Below are positions 9,748 through 21,320 of a stretch of 64,000 bases of DNA, one piece after another (within the stretch, counting starts at the first letter, position 1; every line of letters begins with the position of its first letter). A model generated the notes under the pieces. That model was given only the letters and a program-made list of their open reading frames with translations. It searched no databases and was not told the origin of the DNA. This DNA is from Muscardinus avellanarius (taxonomy: Eukaryota > Chordata > Mammalia > Rodentia > Gliridae), in the NCBI GenBank assembly GCA_963383645.1, contig OY726559.1:109948235-110012234 (forward strand). Direction: 5' to 3'. The position numbers and the translations under genes were made by a program.

Positions 9748-12700
9748 GTTCTCCTCGGCCTCCTCCCTACTTCACAAGCTCCACTCTCATGGGCTTGACG
9801 CACCTTCCCTAGCCAGGGCTCGGGGCAGGTTTGATCCTAGGGAGCCAGGCGGACCGCTCGGGCTGTGGTATCCTGGCTTGTTGGGAGACGGGGGAGCGGG
9901 ATGCTGTTGAATTAGAAAGATGCATTCAGAGTCCCCTGGTATCCCCTGCTCTGAGTTGAGCTTGGCTGGCTTGGCTGGATGTTGTTGGATACTGACCCCA
10001 ACTTCCCAGGAATGAGATGCTCACAATTCCACCCTTCCTTTCCCACCTCATTCTCCTGGTATTTGGGTGGGAAAGGGTGCTCCTGGAGTCAGGACAGGTG
10101 CACCTTTGTGGTACCGCTCTTAAAACAGCTCAAGGTAAAGTTTGTGCCAGACATCCTTGAAGACAGCTACCCCTGGTACCCCAAGCTCCTTGTCCAGAGC
10201 AGGTCTCTACCCTGACTTTACTCCAGGCAGTACTGACACCGTGTTGGCCTTGGGATTCATTAGAATCAGACTGAATTTACAGGAACGTAGGTAGGGGATC
10301 TGAGCCATAAGGGAAACAACTTGACTGAGCCACGGGTGATCAGGGAACAGTGAAGACGCACCCCTTCCTTGCACTTAAAGGCTGAATCCCGAGGTCGGGG
10401 TGAGACAGGGCAGGGCCTGGATGGGCGCGTGGTCAGGGAGCTGTGAGTGTTGGTTCTCTAGGTCTGTGTGTCAGGCTGGCTGCTGAGGGGCTCTACATTC
10501 TAGAGTGCAGGAGCAGGCTATTCCAGAGCTGCTTTCTGGTGCTCACCAGCCCTCTGATTACTCTTCTGCTTCTGGGAGACTGGATCCCCAAGGCAGAGCC
10601 ATCCCTTCCAACAGCACGCCTCCAGGAAGTATCCGGCAGCCTGGCCATACAGGATCTGCCACAGCTTGGCCTTTGAAAGACCTTCTTATAACACCGTCTC
10701 CACTGACCCGGCCTGAGGCAGGACACATGGCTTTTGCAGTAGGTTTCAAGAGAGTTGAATTGGTGAATGCTGCCTCCAAGGCCCCAGATCGACCCCCAAG
10801 GTCGAAATTCTGACCTTGAAACTATAGGAAATGTGCTGGTACCAGGAAGATTTATAGATATTTCCCCAAACGGCAACAGAGTCAAGGGGACGTCATTAAT
10901 GGCTTCTTATGTTTAGAGGGGGAAAAAATCCTTTCTCTTCATCAAATAAAAGAACTCCTCTCCTAGGGTGAGTGACAGTGTGATAGTCTGAGAACCACTC
11001 CACCCTGGATGACGGTGGCATAAAGCCTGAGCTCTTCTAGGTCTTTTCTGAGATACGTGGTCTACAGGAGTCTCCACCAAATACAGAGCCGTTCCCCAAC
11101 CATAATTCTTCCCTCTTCGAGCGTATCGATTGCCGAGTAATTATTCTTTAGCTAAGAGGAGGCTTGATACCTAGTCAAGCGATGGTCAGGAAGACATTTT
11201 AGTTTGAAGTCACTGCCCAGTACTCATGAGAAGCCGTTTGCAGGTGTGTGATCTACAGAGAGCAGATGCCGGAGTCAGCATTAAACTCTTGGGTGGTTTC
11301 TGGCGTAGATTTGAGTGTCCGTTTCTAGAAGACAGGGAGTCCAGGGGACAGGCCCGCATGCCTCCGGGACTCCTTTCACAAGCCTCGCTCAGCTGCGGCC
11401 GGCCACTCCCGCAGGCCGGCAGCCTGAGTCTCGTTCACTTGGAATCTGTCAGATGTTGCTGGCAGGGCCTCACTTGCCTGCCAGCTTGAGCGTGCTGTGA
11501 GGACAACCTAGATTTGTACATTGGTGTGGGGCTCTGGGTGGAATGTGGCCTCTGCCAATGTCGTGAGCAACCTCTCCTTCCACCTCTGCCACCCATCCAT
11601 CAGCTCCCGGCCGCATCTCTCTGTCTGCACCTTGAGTTTTCCATCTGTTAGGCAGTGGGTACTGTACTGCTCAGCTCCCCGCTTCCGGGATGGACTCAGT
11701 CCTCCACTGGCCTTTAGTAGAGTCACCCCTGCACACCTTCTCTTTCACTCTCTTTTGCAGGATTTGACTCAAGTACTTTTGGTTGGTTTCCATATCCTTG
11801 GGTAAAACCAATTATGTAAGCTGTGTAGGTGGGTCAAGAGGTCGGTCATCTCCATGTCTTCTGGGCTTGGAAATAAACCAGCTAGAGCACGCGCTTGGTT
11901 TCTCTGCAGGGTAGACCAATTCCCGCTTCTAGCATGAGTCAGCCTCCACTTAGTATGCCAGACTCCCTTGCCAGCACCCTGCAAGGTTTCTGTCTTTCTT
12001 CATTAAGCCACCAGCAGTCCCCAAAATTTCACTGAGTAGAACCGTGACCTCGGCGTTTCGGGGGAACCGTGTTCTGCTCTCTCAGTGAACGTCTGCGCCC
12101 CCCCCGTGTTGCTCCTGGGTAAAAACCCAAAGATGAAGCTCCGCTTTCTTACAGACAGATGTGCTCTTGGGGTCGCTGTTCTCTATGTCCTTGCTCTCCC
12201 AGGCCACCCCGCGCCTGCTGTTCCACACCAGGGATCAGGCGTGGGCTTCTTGTGTTGCTCTGATGTGGTCCAAGACCTCAAGACGTCTCCCGATCTCCCC
12301 CTAAGTTTGTTCTGAGCTGGTCTTGTAGGGGCCCGCCTGGCCTTACAGGCATCGGGGTGCAGGTGCTGTTCTTCTGCGTCTCCAGCTCAGGCTGGCGTGT
12401 GTAGATAACGAGTCCCCACATCCCTCTGACCACTCTCCCCGCTAGCATGGGCCTGGCCTGGCTCACTGGCTTCTTGCTTTAGGCAGACCAGAAGTTCAAG
12501 GGTGTGACTGTGGTCACGACCATGCCTTGAACCAGAGCTTGGATGACCTGGTGCCTGCATGGCCTTGGGCTCGGCCCACGCAGCTCCAGAGCTGATCTGG
12601 GCATGGCGGGACTGCAACAGCTAAGTGGCCAGATCTGCCTGCAGTTTGCCTGGTCCTGCCCAGCCTGTGCCAGCGCGGCTCAGTATTGTTGCTTAAAGAT

Positions 12701-13340
12701 TCCGCCCCTTCTGCTTGGGCAGGGACAGGCAGTCTGATATTTACGCTTTGCCGTTGTGTGCGATGCCATTAGTCCGGGGCACAGTGCTGAGATTGCTCGA
12801 GTCCCCAACCCAGACCCTAGAGTTAGCGCCCGTCCTCATGGCTTCTCCTGGCCCCCGCGCCCTGTGTGCACTGCCCGAGTCCCCGCCCTGTGCATGCTGC
12901 CGGCACGCCCACTCCGCTTGTGCCTCGGCCGTGTGCGGGCCGTCGCTGTGGTTCCTCCGCCGCCATCTCCATGTGCCTCCGGCTCCCTAACTCCAGCCTG
13001 GTCCTGCCCCCACTTCCGATGGAGGAGCTGGTGTCCAGGCAAGTAGGCTACAAGCCAGTGGGCCCACGGCCTGCTGCTGCTGGGTGGGCTGTGGGGGACC
13101 CCGTCCAGGAGGCAGAGCAGAGCGGGTGGGACCGCGTGTCCTGCGCGGCCAGGATGTGGAGCCGCACGCAGCCCGTGAGGGCCTCGCGCCTCACCCGAGT
13201 GCTGCGTCCCTAGCTTAGCATGCGCGTGGATCAGTTATCCCCAGAGATAACGCAGCTCTGGCAAGGAACGTTCTTAACACGGCCCTTCTCAGGGGTTAGT
13301 GTGATCTGCCTTTGTGAAACGCAGTTAATTCTTTGAAAGA
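9748..13340. other. Large NOS1AP intron, mostly repeat-poor
   Basis: 3.6 kb almost without SINEs, unusual in this window. GC rises from about 12,060 to 13,250 with scattered CpGs. The words around 12,130-12,160 (AAGATGAAGCTCCGCTTTCTT) resemble the R/U5 part of a retroviral LTR, so this part could be an old LTR insertion. No exon could be supported, but the alternative first exon of a short NOS1AP form could lie here. Confidence 0.4.
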
Positions 13341-13344
13341 AAAT

Positions 13345-13830
13345 GGCATGGTGGCGCACACCTGTCACCCCTGTCCTTTTGGGAGTCTGAGAAAGGAGGA
13401 TTACAGGTGCGTGGTCAGCTTCAGCAACTCAGCCAGACCCTCAGCAGCTTAGGGAGACTCTGTTTAAAAACAAAAAAAATAAAAAGGCTGAGGTTGTAGC
13501 TTGAAGGTTGACTGCCCCTGGGTTCGATCTCCAGGATTGGGGGTGGGGGGTGGTAAATAGAAATAAGCATCCCTAAGCCGGGCATGGTGCGCATGCTTGT
13601 AATCTCAGTACTTGGGAGGCTGAGACAGGAGGATCACACAGGTTTGAGGCCAGCCTCAGCTACTTAGTGAGGCTCTAAGCAACTTAGACCCTGTTTCCAA
13701 ATAAAAATGTAAAATAGGTCTGGGAGTATAGCCCAGAGGTAGAAAGACCCTGGTTTCCATCCCTAGTACTACAAGGAAGGAAGGAAGGAAGGAAGGATGG
13801 AAGGATGGATGGATGGATGGATGGATGAAT
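13345..13830 (+). repeat. Two plus-strand SINEs and a GGAA/GGAT tail
   Basis: Copies at about 13,350-13,540 and 13,577-13,772. The second belongs to a subtype with AATAGGTCTGGGAGTATAGC in the ID half and ends in (GGAA)n(GGAT)n to 13,826. Confidence 0.9.
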
Positions 13831-15755
13831 CCCATCTGGTCAGGGTGTAGAAGTGTTTCTACACTGTTGTATTGGGGAAATGGTACCCAGAGCTTCCACG
13901 CACGGCCCAGGCCGGCAGTGCCGTCTTACTTCAAACGCAAAGGAATCCAGGCCATTTTGTCTCCACCCAAGCCATTTGGATTCTTGCGTGCAGCAGCTGC
14001 AGCTGACGATCCAGCCTGGGGCAGAGGACCACAGCACACTCCGCACTGCCAGCCCTTGGCTTCCGCGACACCCTGGTGGCTCCACGCTGGGTCTGCAGCA
14101 GCGAAGTTCTCACTTAAGCTGGAGTGCTACTGGGGTAGCACTTTGCTTCTGGGACTTGGGTACCTGAAAAGAAACTCCCCCCCCCCCTCTGGCCTCTGCG
14201 AGAAGGAGCTGCTCACCTGTCCTAGACACTAAGTCTTAGACATTACATGGGGAGCTGGGGATTTTTTGGGTTGGGGTTTTTCATCAAATGTATAGCAAAT
14301 ATCCCTTAGTGCTGCCCCAGATGTGGATCAACTGAGCCCTTAGCTAGCCCTCTCCGGTGGCTGATGGAGAAAAGGCCCATTCTATGGGGATGGTCAGGTG
14401 GGACGCAGAGAACTGAACCTGTGGCCTGGGCCCAGAGGGCTCTGGAGACATTAGCCAACGGGATGCGGGAGTCTCTGCTTATGTCCGCTGAAAAACTACG
14501 CTAACATTTCTGCCAGGTTCCAAAGTAAGCAGAAAATGAATAATTAACCATTCCATTCAGTAGATTCCCCTCCGTGCTGCTTAGTTCGGATAAGTAACAG
14601 TGCTTAAGGGTGGACAGCCGCCCCGGCCCTTTCCCTGGGGCACATCTGGGGCTTGCTCTGTTTATTTGAAACCGCAAGTGAGGCCAGAGTCTCTGCCAAA
14701 GTCAGCTCTGACCTTAGCACACTGTGTGGAGGACAGATTTGCTTTAGATTCCTCGGGCATCTTCTCCCGGGAGGATGGAGCTCCCCCTGCCTTGAGGGGC
14801 ACACCTAGAAAGTGGCAGCTAATCTCATTAGTGGTATACTTGGTTAGAGCAGAGCCGACCACAAGGTCAGGTCCTCAGATATGGGCAAGGGGGGCAGCCA
14901 CCACACCCAAGAACACAACGTCCTTTCTCGTGACTGCTGGGAGGGGGCAGGCACTTGGGCCACACTGATGGTCTTTTACTGACAACATCTGGACCTCTGG
15001 ACCACGATGCTTTTCAGAAACCCAGAGCAGCTGATCTCTGAGCAGGAGGCTCTCCCTCCTTTCTACCTCCCTCCCCACTGCAGTCCACCTCGTCCGGTCT
15101 GCATGCCTGTCCACACCATGTTTGGGGTCCAGGTCACCAGACTCAGTAGTCCCTTCTTTAGGGGCCGTGTGAGGCCTCTCCAAAGACTCCCGACCTGCTT
15201 GTCAGCACAGAATCACATGTCTGGACAGAGCTACTGGCCTTGTGCCTCAGTTTCTTCGAGCCAGAGGCTTGATAAAATGACCCCAGCTCCTCCTGAGAGG
15301 TTATAGCTCCACACAAGGATTATACACCAAGGACAGATGCTTGGACGCCCGGGTCCCAGGCCCGCTCACTGTGGTTTCCAGCTGCTCTACCATGACAACA
15401 TGGTGACCTATAAGACGCTGGCCACAGACCTCCAGCTCAGCCCTTCTGGGGTTGTCCAAAGAGGCCATGTTGTAGGCCACTCAGCAAACATTCGACCCCT
15501 TCCAAGGGGTAAATCATGAACCTATGTGTCTCTGTGGGGAGAAACAGGGAGGAGGCAGTCGGGCAGAGAAGCTGGCACCCATGGGCAGGACAGGACAGGC
15601 TTACGCACCCACTCACTGGCTTAGGAACGTCTTGGCAGTGCTTCCTGTGTACACACACACACAGGGAGGGGCAAGGAAAGATTATCCCAGGTTGCTGTGA
15701 TACTCTTCCTAGCAAGTAGGTCAACGTGTTGACTTTTGTTTTTTAAATGACAGTG
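13831..15755. other. NOS1AP intron without recognised features
   Basis: Single-copy looking DNA with short chance frames. A small CA run is at about 15,650-15,662. No exon supported. Confidence 0.5.
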
Positions 15756-16060
15756 TGAGCTGGGCATGGTGGTACACGCCTGTAATCCCCGCAACTTGGG
15801 AGGCTGAGGCAGGAAGATCACAGGCTCGAGGCCAATCTCAGCAACTTAGCAAAAGCCTGTTTCAAAATAAAGAATAAAATATAGGGCTGGGGGGGTGTAG
15901 CTCGGAGGTAGAGTGCCCCTCCCTCAGTTCCATCCCTAGTACCGCAAAAAAAAAAAAAAAAAAAATTAAAGAAATAAATAAAAATAAAGAGTAAAAAAAA
16001 AAAAAAGGGATGGGGGCGTAGCTCAGTGGTGGAGCATCCCTGGGTTCAGGCTGTAGTACT
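15756..16060 (+). repeat. SINE plus separate ID half before a NOS1AP exon
   Basis: A full copy at about 15,756-15,945 with a long A-tail, then A-rich sequence and a lone ID half at 16,008-16,060. The ID half ends about 200 bases before the exon at 16259. Confidence 0.9.
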
Positions 16061-16258
16061 GCCAAGACAGAAAGACCAAGAGACAAAGACAGCCCACTCA
16101 ACGTGGTTCCCGGCTGTGCTGGAGGGGACTCCCAGAGCGCGGTGGGGTAGCTGGCTCTCGGGGAACTACTTAGGCTCCTGCTCCAGAGGTGCGGCGGCGA
16201 GCCTCACTCGCACTCATGACTGTCTTCCCCTGTCCCCTCTGCTTCCTCCTCTCCCCAG

Positions 16259-16424
16259 GTTCACTTGCTGAAGGACCAGCTGGCTGCCGAGGCGGCAGCG
16301 CGGCTGGAGGCCCAGGCTCGCGTGCACCAGCTCCTGCTACAGAACAAGGACATGTTACAGCACATCTCCTTGCTGGTCAAGCAGGTGCAGGAGCTGGAGC
16401 TGAAGCTGTCAGGACAGAACACCA
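16259..16424 (+). CDS. NOS1AP: NOS1AP coding exon, second from last (coiled coil)
   Basis: Encodes [20 protein letters not shown] and onward through [20 protein letters not shown] to SGQNT. This is an amphipathic coiled-coil segment essentially identical to the recalled human protein. The acceptor is TCTCCCCAG| and the donor ACCA|GTAAGT, a strong site that leaves phase 1. This exon and the next one are shared with the short NOS1AP isoform known in human; the alternative first exon of that form could not be identified here. Two acceptors downstream keep the frame: the terminal exon at 17775 and the C1orf226 exon at 31746. Confidence 0.95.
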
Positions 16425-17373
16425 GTAAGTCGTGCCCCGCCCAGCCCCCAGGCTCCGGGAAGCTCCGCCACTTCCTTAAAGCTTCAGGGATGCTTGGCTG
16501 GACCCCGAGCTTGCCCTTGTATTCCAGGCAGAAACCGCCGACTTAGCTTTTCCTGTCCATATACTCAGGAAGTACGGGTGGGCAATCCTCGGCTGCCCTC
16601 CAACCCAGCAGCCTCGAGTGTCCCTGGGGGTCACCGTCACACGCTCTGTCTGCTGGAGACATTGCGTGTTCAGGCGGCCTGCCTTTCTGAGGGGGCCATC
16701 TTCTTGGGGAGCTCTTTGGGGAACCTCGAAATGTCCCTCAGTTAGATCTCCTCATGACTCTGTTGCACAGAAGTAGCTGCTTAGCAGGGTTTCTGTGTAA
16801 TGGATAAGGCTGCTGGGCTGCGGACCCTGACTGGACCAGCCAGGTCTGTGCCACAGGAGCAGGGTGCCTGCGCCCCACACCTGCATCTCAGGCCGATCCG
16901 TGGGTCTATGCCTGCTCAGTCCCCGCGGGCTGCAGACCAACAGATGCCGTGGAACACCCGCTGTACCTTTGTAGATGCGAGCCCAGAGTGCTCAGTGTTC
17001 TTTTACAGCTCAGCAGAGACGCAGAGGGGTTAAGTAACCATCTCAGGGCACAGGGTACCAAGGGAGTGCAGATGCACACCAAGCCTGATTCATAACGGGT
17101 TTCTAGCTCTGCTAGCAGTTCTCTCCTGAGCTTTCTGTAAATGTGTGCTGCTGGGCCCCATCCGTGACTCGGGGCCCCTCGGCACTATCATGTCTCCCCT
17201 CCTGAGGCCCTGGGTTCTGAGGTCCTGGCTTAAGACTCTGCACCAGAGGCCACCGCAGGCTCTTAGTGTGCCCCCCACTGGAGGCGCCACTGGCTTCCTG
17301 CCCCTTGTGGCTGGCGGGGGGGAGGGGGGGGGCCCTCCAGCCAGCTGTCAGACGCAGAAAGGGGAGAGGCAGG
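16425..17373. other. Short intron before the NOS1AP terminal exon
   Basis: SINE-free. A G-run at 17,318-17,334 leads into the minisatellite. No exon supported. Confidence 0.5.
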
Positions 17374-17705
17374 GTGTCATGGGGCAGGCAGGGGTCCCTA
17401 GGGGGCAGGTAGGGGGGAAGGCAGGGGTCCCTGGGGGTTAGACAAGGGTCCTGGGGAGAAAGGCAGGGGTCCATAGGGGGGAATGTAGGGGTCCCTGGGG
17501 GACAGACAGGGGTCTATGGGGGGAAGGCAGGGTCCCTGGGGGTTAGGCACGGGTCCCTGGGGGGCAGGTAGGGATCCCTGGGGGTAGGCAGGGGTCCATG
17601 GGGATTAGGCAAGCATCCCTGGGGGGCAGGCAGAGGTCCATGGGGGGATAGGCAGGGGTCCCTGGGGGTCGGCAGGCAGGCAGGGGTTCCGTGGGCCAGT
17701 CGGGG
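17374..17705 (+). repeat. G-rich intronic minisatellite just before the NOS1AP terminal exon
   Basis: About a dozen imperfect units of 20-30 bases, built on GGCAGGGGTCCCTGGGGG with variants (GGGGTCCATGGGG, GGGGGTTAGGC). The plus strand, which is the coding strand, carries many runs of three to seven Gs and so could form G-quadruplexes in DNA and in the nascent intron. The array ends about 60-70 bases before the splice acceptor of the exon starting at 17775. Confidence 0.9.
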
Positions 17706-17774
17706 GTCCTGACGGGGGTGGGGGTGAGCAGGGGAGCACCATCCCCTGACGCCCTCTGTCTCCCTCCTCCGCAG

Positions 17775-18118
17775 TGGGCTCCCAGGACAGCCTGCTGGAG
17801 ATCACCTTCCGCTCCGGAGCGCTGCCGGTGCTGTGTGACCCCGTGACGCCCGAGCCCGCGGAGCTGCGCTCGCCCCCCGCCCCGGCTGGCAGCCCCTTGG
17901 GTAGGCGCGAGCGGCTCGTGCGCCTCGAGTGCTTCCGCTTCACGTCGGCCGCGCCGGGGCCGCTGCTGGGCGGCCTGGAGCTGCTGCGCTTCCGCGAGTC
18001 GGGCATCGCCTCGGAGGAGGAGTCCCACTCGGACGAGAGCGAGGACGGGCCCCGTCTGCCCAGCGTGCTGCGGGGCCAGGGCCCGGGCGACGGCCTGGAC
18101 GACGAGATCGCTGTGTAG
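17775..18118 (+). CDS. NOS1AP: NOS1AP terminal coding exon with nNOS PDZ ligand
   Basis: Completes the Met codon split after the exon at 16259-16424 and encodes MGSQDSLLEITFRSGALPVL and onward to DGLDDEIAV, then TAG. The final DEIAV is the known ligand of the nNOS PDZ domain, so nNOS coupling should be kept. Other conserved blocks are AGSPLGRR, LECFRF, LLGGLEL and FRESGIASE. Compared with recalled human NOS1AP the exon is compact: roughly three stretches between these blocks are shortened, and several Lys are Arg. The exon is extremely GC- and CpG-rich. A G-rich tandem repeat ends about 60 bases before the acceptor. The five exons in the window encode 332 residues. Confidence 0.95.
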
Positions 18119-19305
18119 ACCGCAGGCCAAGGGTGTAGTCGGCCGAGCCAAGGCCGCAGGGTCACGCGGGGAGCCCGGCTTCAGGGAGGACTGGAGCGAG
18201 GAGGGTGGACTGGAGGCCTCCCGCGAGGTGGCTTTGGTCAGTCCAGTGATGCCCAGGCCCCGCAGTCTCCTCTCCCTGCCATCATGGGAAGCTGTGGGTA
18301 CCGGATCAGGATGCAGGGTGCGCAGGGTGCTCGGGATGCTGAGGATGCAGGATGCTGAGTTGACTGGCCCTCCCCAGACCCGTGTAGGAGAAATCATCCT
18401 GCAGGCCCTGGCTGAGAACCCAGAGGTTGAAAGCCCTGGCTGGGGAAGAGTCTCCTTTTATCGTGATTGAGATATGCATATATCGTAGCGGGTACACTGT
18501 TCAAGCAAACTGGTGCCAAACACTTTCTCTCACTGGATGGTAAAGTTGAGTGTTGACGTATTGAGGCCCCTGCTGGCAGAGCCCAGGGAGAGGTCAGCCC
18601 TGAGCTGCCCTAGGTCACTTAGGTCTGATTCTTGGGTTGGAAGCCCTGCCTGCTGCTCCACCTGTACCAATGGAGTCTGGGAAGTCCTCCCAACCCCGCC
18701 CTGCCTGGGCTGTGCCAGCCAGAGCCTTAGCAGCACTTTGCGAAAGCCTCAGACACCAGGAGCCCCTGCCTTACCATCTCAGCCTTCCCTCCACTGGACG
18801 GGAGCGGTCAGTTTCTACCGCAGAAAGCAATACCTCCATGAGCTTAGAGCCAAGACCGCTTCTGTCCTTGGGAATCACTGCCACCTGGGCCAGGGACCGC
18901 AGCCTCGCTGCCCCTGGCCCCTTCCTGTGGGTGTGTCTGTAAAAAGTGCCATGTGACGCATGAGTCTTATTGCCTGGGCCTTGTCTGGGGTTCTCCACTT
19001 GGTACCGGGCTGGGGGGAAGGCTCCTTTGGCTCCTAGGAGACTCTTAAGCAGTTCATAGATTTTCAGGTTTCTAGGAAGAGCTGAGAGCATCGAGTCATG
19101 TCTTCACCCTGGGCAGCCAACTACGGATCAGACCGCAGTGTCCTCAGGCGGCCAGTGGGCGAGGGCATCGCTGCCGCAGGTGGGGCTCTGCTGCCTGCCT
19201 ATGCTTTGAACTTTTATAATTTTTTTTTCTGAGCCACAGGTGGATTTCTTCTAGGTCAGAAAGTCTGAATGAGAAGAAATAAATGCAGCTTTAGAGTTTC
19301 CCTCC
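18119..19305 (+). other. NOS1AP: Probable NOS1AP 3' UTR
   Basis: This DNA follows the NOS1AP stop codon, is free of SINEs and contains no convincing coding frame. An AATAAA at 19278-19283 is the first canonical poly(A) signal on the plus strand, so cleavage near 19,300 is inferred. A second AATAAA at 20477-20482 sits in LTR-like sequence and could give a longer form. Confidence 0.5.
19278..19283 (+). terminator. NOS1AP: Candidate NOS1AP poly(A) signal
   Basis: Canonical AATAAA 1.16 kb after the stop codon. A GT-rich tract follows at about 19,345-19,420, farther downstream than a usual GU element. Use of this site is not proven by the sequence. Confidence 0.45.
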
Positions 19306-21320
19306 CCGGGGCAGGAAGACATCAGCAGAAATAGGAGAGGGTGCTGTGTGTGCGTGCGTGTGTGTGTGAGCATGCGTATGCGTGCATGCGTGTGTGTCTG
19401 TGTGCAGATGCATGTGTGTGGGAAGGTATGGACCCGCCTGTGGGACTGAGAAGAGACAGGAGAGAAGAGGAGGGTGTGTGAATCGATGACAGACTTGTAT
19501 ATTTTTCCTGACAAGCCTTTAGGTGGAGGGACGTGGTTCTGTCTGCTCTACTTTCTAACTATTGAAAGTAGGTCCAGATACACAGAAAGGAAGGACCAGG
19601 ACCCTGAGGTCCGCAAAACCGAAGAAGTCTTTGTCGGGGCTCCAGTTTGGCCGATCCTTGCTAGCTCATGAAATCCCAACCCAGGATTCCTTGAGTTGGG
19701 AACCTTTGAGACCATGAGGACTTTGAGCATTCCAGGACTGATGTTCTGAGGCGCACTCCTGCAGGCGGGAGCTAAGGATAAATCCCGAGGCCAGAGGACA
19801 GGTGAGCAGAGGAGGCTGGGGGTGTGGGGTGGGGGCAGGTGGAGAAGATGATTTCTCCGGGTCTTAACGACGGAGATTGTTGGAGAATTGGAGGGACTGA
19901 GTCGTTTGTCAAGGCAAGAGACAGAGGACAAGCTGTGGGTCTTAAGGCATCGCCAGCCACCCTGCGCCCCTCCGTCCGGGCCAGCTGGACAGGAAGGGGC
20001 CTCGCAGAACTGATTCCCCACCGGCATAGCTCTCCTTCCTGCCTCGCTTCTCCTGCTCCTTCAGCTCCTTCCCCTCTCTCCTCCTGCTCCACGCTGTGTG
20101 GAGGGCGTGTGGACACTCTTGGTGCCTCCCTGTCCCAGCCCAGGGCCCAGATGCCTGGGCATGAGAGACTCTCGCAGCTGCAGAGCTAGGAAAGACTTTC
20201 TCTGCGCAGGATGGACTGCACGTGGGACGAAACACTCTCCCTCCTATTCCTGTCTGTAAGCCTCTTCCAGGCCTTGCTTCTCTCTAGGCTGCTGTTGTTG
20301 GGGAGCTGTTTCTCTCTCCTCCTTGCTCCTTGCTGGGCAGCCTCCTCCCCAGCCCCGCCCTCCGCCGCTTCTCACTGTCTCATTAACTCTGTTGGGTCAG
20401 CTCTCTGGGAAAGGATTCTGCTAATGTAAGTGCACTTACTCCCTGGATGTTGTCACTAGCCTAGTGGCTTTTGCTAAATAAACCTTTCTTATTTCTAAAA
20501 GCTTTCCTCTTGTCTTTTCTTACTTCGGTCCTTCTGTCTCCTTCACTTTCGATTCCTAAGCCAGGTGACATCAGCTCTGTGAATGGTGCCTGGAGCTTTA
20601 GAAAGGAGTCTCAGGTCCCCTGGAAGAGGGGAGGAAGGTGGTTTACAGGGGCCCGCCTTGCAAGGTGAGACCGCACCACTAATCTGAGCTTGGAAGGTTG
20701 TTGCTTCCCCAGAAGGACCTTTGACGATGACCTGAGCCGTCCCCATTTATATCGGGTAGGGTAGGATGCTTCTGCCAGGTAGTGGGGAGAGATCAGGACC
20801 GCTGCTAAATATTCTCCTGTGCACAGGACAGCCCACAACAAAGAATTATCCAGCCCAAAACGTCGGCAGAGCTGAAGTCTCTGGGGCCTGTCCCGGATCC
20901 ATTTGTTACGAACTTCCAAGCCCAGGTCTCTTCAGACTCTAGGTAGGATTAGAATGTGTGGTCAGAGGCAGAGTTTTGAGTGCATGAAAAAGGACATCAT
21001 AGATGGTTTCCAATATAATTAAGATTGGGATTATATAATTTTCCCAGTACTGTGAGTAGACATCTGAGAGATGTATCTGGTAGGAGTCTAAAGGGCCCAT
21101 TTCTGAGGGCAGAGTAGGACCTTCCCCTGCCTCCCAGAAGGATTATGGTGCCTGGGCCACATGGCTCATCAGAGTCTGGAACCTGTGAAGGAGGCTTGCT
21201 GCATGGCGCAGAAACCAAGGGGGGAGGACACTGGGAAAGGAGGCGTGTTCCAGGAGTGAGCTGGGGGCCTGCGCAGGGCTCTTCTCCCTCTCCTCCTTTC
21301 TTTTCTTTTTTCTTTCTTTC
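19306..21320. other. NOS1AP downstream region, with a possible LTR at about 19,950-20,560
   Basis: Contains a GT-rich patch at 19,345-19,420. Around 20,400-20,560, the AATAAA at 20477, the following CTTTCTTATTTCTAAAAGC and a TTACTTCGGTCC word look like the R-U5 end of a plus-strand endogenous retrovirus LTR. No viral coding remnant was recognised. Frames on both strands here are short and unsupported. Confidence 0.35.

Noticed and set aside
17543..18397. A 284-codon minus-strand frame rich in Pro and Arg
   Set aside because: It is the reverse of the GC-rich NOS1AP terminal exon and the minisatellite; the repeated PPGTP-like words come from the tandem repeat.
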